DNA of 64,000 bases from Amylostereum areolatum (taxonomy: Eukaryota > Basidiomycota > Agaricomycetes > Russulales > Stereaceae). The DNA lies in contig SAXG01000058.1 in NCBI GenBank assembly GCA_012932865.1, forward strand, positions 194,308-258,307, given 5' to 3'. A program made the translations under genes and the position numbers. Of the stretch, positions 63,223-64,000 are shown piece after piece. Under the pieces are notes generated by a model that saw only the letters and a list, made by a program, of their open reading frames with translations, did no database searches and was not told where the DNA came from. Each line of letters opens with the position of its first letter. Position 1 is the first letter of the stretch.

Positions 63223-64000
63223 ATGGCGAGCTACAACTATGACGAATCGGGCAGCATGGCCCTCTTCTTCATCATCACATTCCTATTCATGATCCTCGTA
63301 CCGCTCACCCTCTCACTTCGACCGTCCTCATCATCAAGTGCGTGCCCGCTCTTGCGCTCCAATTTCCCCCGCTCCTGTTTATACTGATTCGCAACCAGAA
63401 TCGGAGCCCACGACTGCGTGTCAATGTGGTCCGTGTGTCCAACAGCGCGCGAAGATTCTACGTAGGGAGAACGGTTCATGGTGGCGTCCTAGCATCACGA
63501 AGAAGTACGTCGCCCCTTTCTCTGGCTGAACCCGCGTAATAACACAAGCGGTACGCAGGGGTGCTTTTGTGACCGTTGGCTGGATAGTCTTCGCCGCGTT
63601 GTCGTACAAAGTCGCGCACATCAAGGTCGACAACAAGGTGTACGACCCCTTTGAGATCCTCGGCATTTCCTCGGTGCGTGCTGTACATTCTGGCCGTCCG
63701 ACAGTCTGCTTATCACGCGTTATCTCAGTCGAGCAGCGTGAAGGAGATCAAGTCACATTACAAAAAGCTATCTAAGAAATTGTGCGTAGCTTCTTTGTCC
63801 TCGGTCTTACTTGTTCGCTAAGCTGCGCTATGTCCTGTCCAGCCATCCAGACAAGGTCAGGCTGGCAGTCAACCAGACAGCGGACGAAGTCTCCGCGTAT
63901 TTCGTGGACCTTACGAAGGCGTATAAATCGTAAGACCTTTCCATTCGTGACGTCGCGCGCCGTCTTCATGGACGCCCTAAACAGGCTCACGGACGAGACA
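63223..64000 (+). CDS. SEC63: SEC63, J-domain subunit of the ER protein translocon (partial, runs off the window)
   Basis: Sec63 recruits BiP/Kar2 to the Sec61 channel through a luminal J domain. Exons: 63223-63337, 63399-63504, 63559-63673, 63729-63781, 63843-63929, 63985 to window end. Phases agree. Protein begins MASYNYDESGSMALFFIITF, first membrane segment LFFIITFLFMILVPLTLSL. Then come a Cys-rich linker (CQCGPCVQQRAKILRR), a second membrane segment (VTVGWIVFAALSY), and the J domain: VYDPFEILGISSSSSVKEIK, HYKKLSKKFHPDKV (HPD motif), VDLTKAYKSLTDE. An intron falls just before the HPD motif. The end of the J domain, the third membrane segment and the Sec63/Brl domain lie outside. Confidence 0.95.

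Noticed and set aside
1..64000. CRISPR array, rRNA genes, telomeric repeats, prokaryotic operons
   Set aside because: None seen. Tandem repeats present are minisatellites without spacers, and all supported genes are eukaryotic with introns or element-encoded.

Overview
The window looks like a transposon-crowded stretch of a filamentous basidiomycete genome (Agaricomycetes, possibly a polypore). Evidence: genes split by many 48-60 bp introns with CTRAY-type branch points, Ty3/gypsy chromoviruses and Ty1/copia elements, Plavaka-type transposases, MULE remnants, and DUF6698 and DUF6532 proteins, which I know only from mushroom-forming fungi. Ordinary conserved genes appear only at the right edge (a coilin-like gene and SEC63) and as a broken ribosomal P2 gene at 26.2-26.6 kb.

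Layout. 1-5817: 3' part of a decayed chromovirus (G1) with its 3' LTR. 6.0-7.1 kb: MULE transposase remnant (-) without its catalytic core. 7.7-9.3 kb: old gypsy reverse-transcriptase remnant (-) holding a solo LTR. 9.6-13.6 kb: decayed uncharacterised coding block (-). 14.16-14.35 kb: 193-bp repeat with a tRNA-like core (second copy at 39.9 kb). 14.4-26.15 kb: pieces of a gag gene and two related copia elements, the defective C1 and the full-length C2. C2 sits in the last visible intron of the P2 gene. 27.1-27.8 kb: small spliced gene. 28.0-32.3 kb: multi-exon Plavaka-type transposase (-) in which a ~0.5 kb block is inverted. 32.6-35.4 kb: two weakly supported genes. 35.9-38.5 kb: DUF6698 gene cut by a solo LTR. 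40.4-41.2 kb: second Plavaka remnant, abutting chromovirus G2 (41.2-50.3 kb). G2 is itself split by a 2.0 kb TIR element. 50.3-50.7 kb: cytochrome P450 remnant. 51-53.3 kb: GC-rich sequence and minisatellites. 53.6-59.3 kb: a 5.6 kb TIR element related to the one in G2. It carries a DUF6532 gene (cut by two different solo LTRs) and a nested hAT-type element that carries a Tcp11-like gene fragment. 59.9-60.2 kb: RecQ-like helicase remnant. 61.3-63.0 kb: coilin-like gene (-), divergent from SEC63 (63.2 kb to the window end).

How it fits together. Most of the window records successive insertions. Four solo LTRs keep perfect 5-bp target duplications and a hAT-type element keeps a perfect 8-bp one, so insertion events can be read exactly. 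In three cases skipping the LTR plus one duplication reconnects a host-like reading frame. G2 has the sequence arrangement for Tf1-type self-priming, while the copia elements carry a primer-binding site matching the middle of initiator tRNA-Met. C2 has an intact polyprotein and LTRs that look identical by eye, so it may be young; however, neither C1, C2 nor G2 has matching target duplications, which points to later rearrangement at these elements. All family names come from motif recognition by eye, without any database search.
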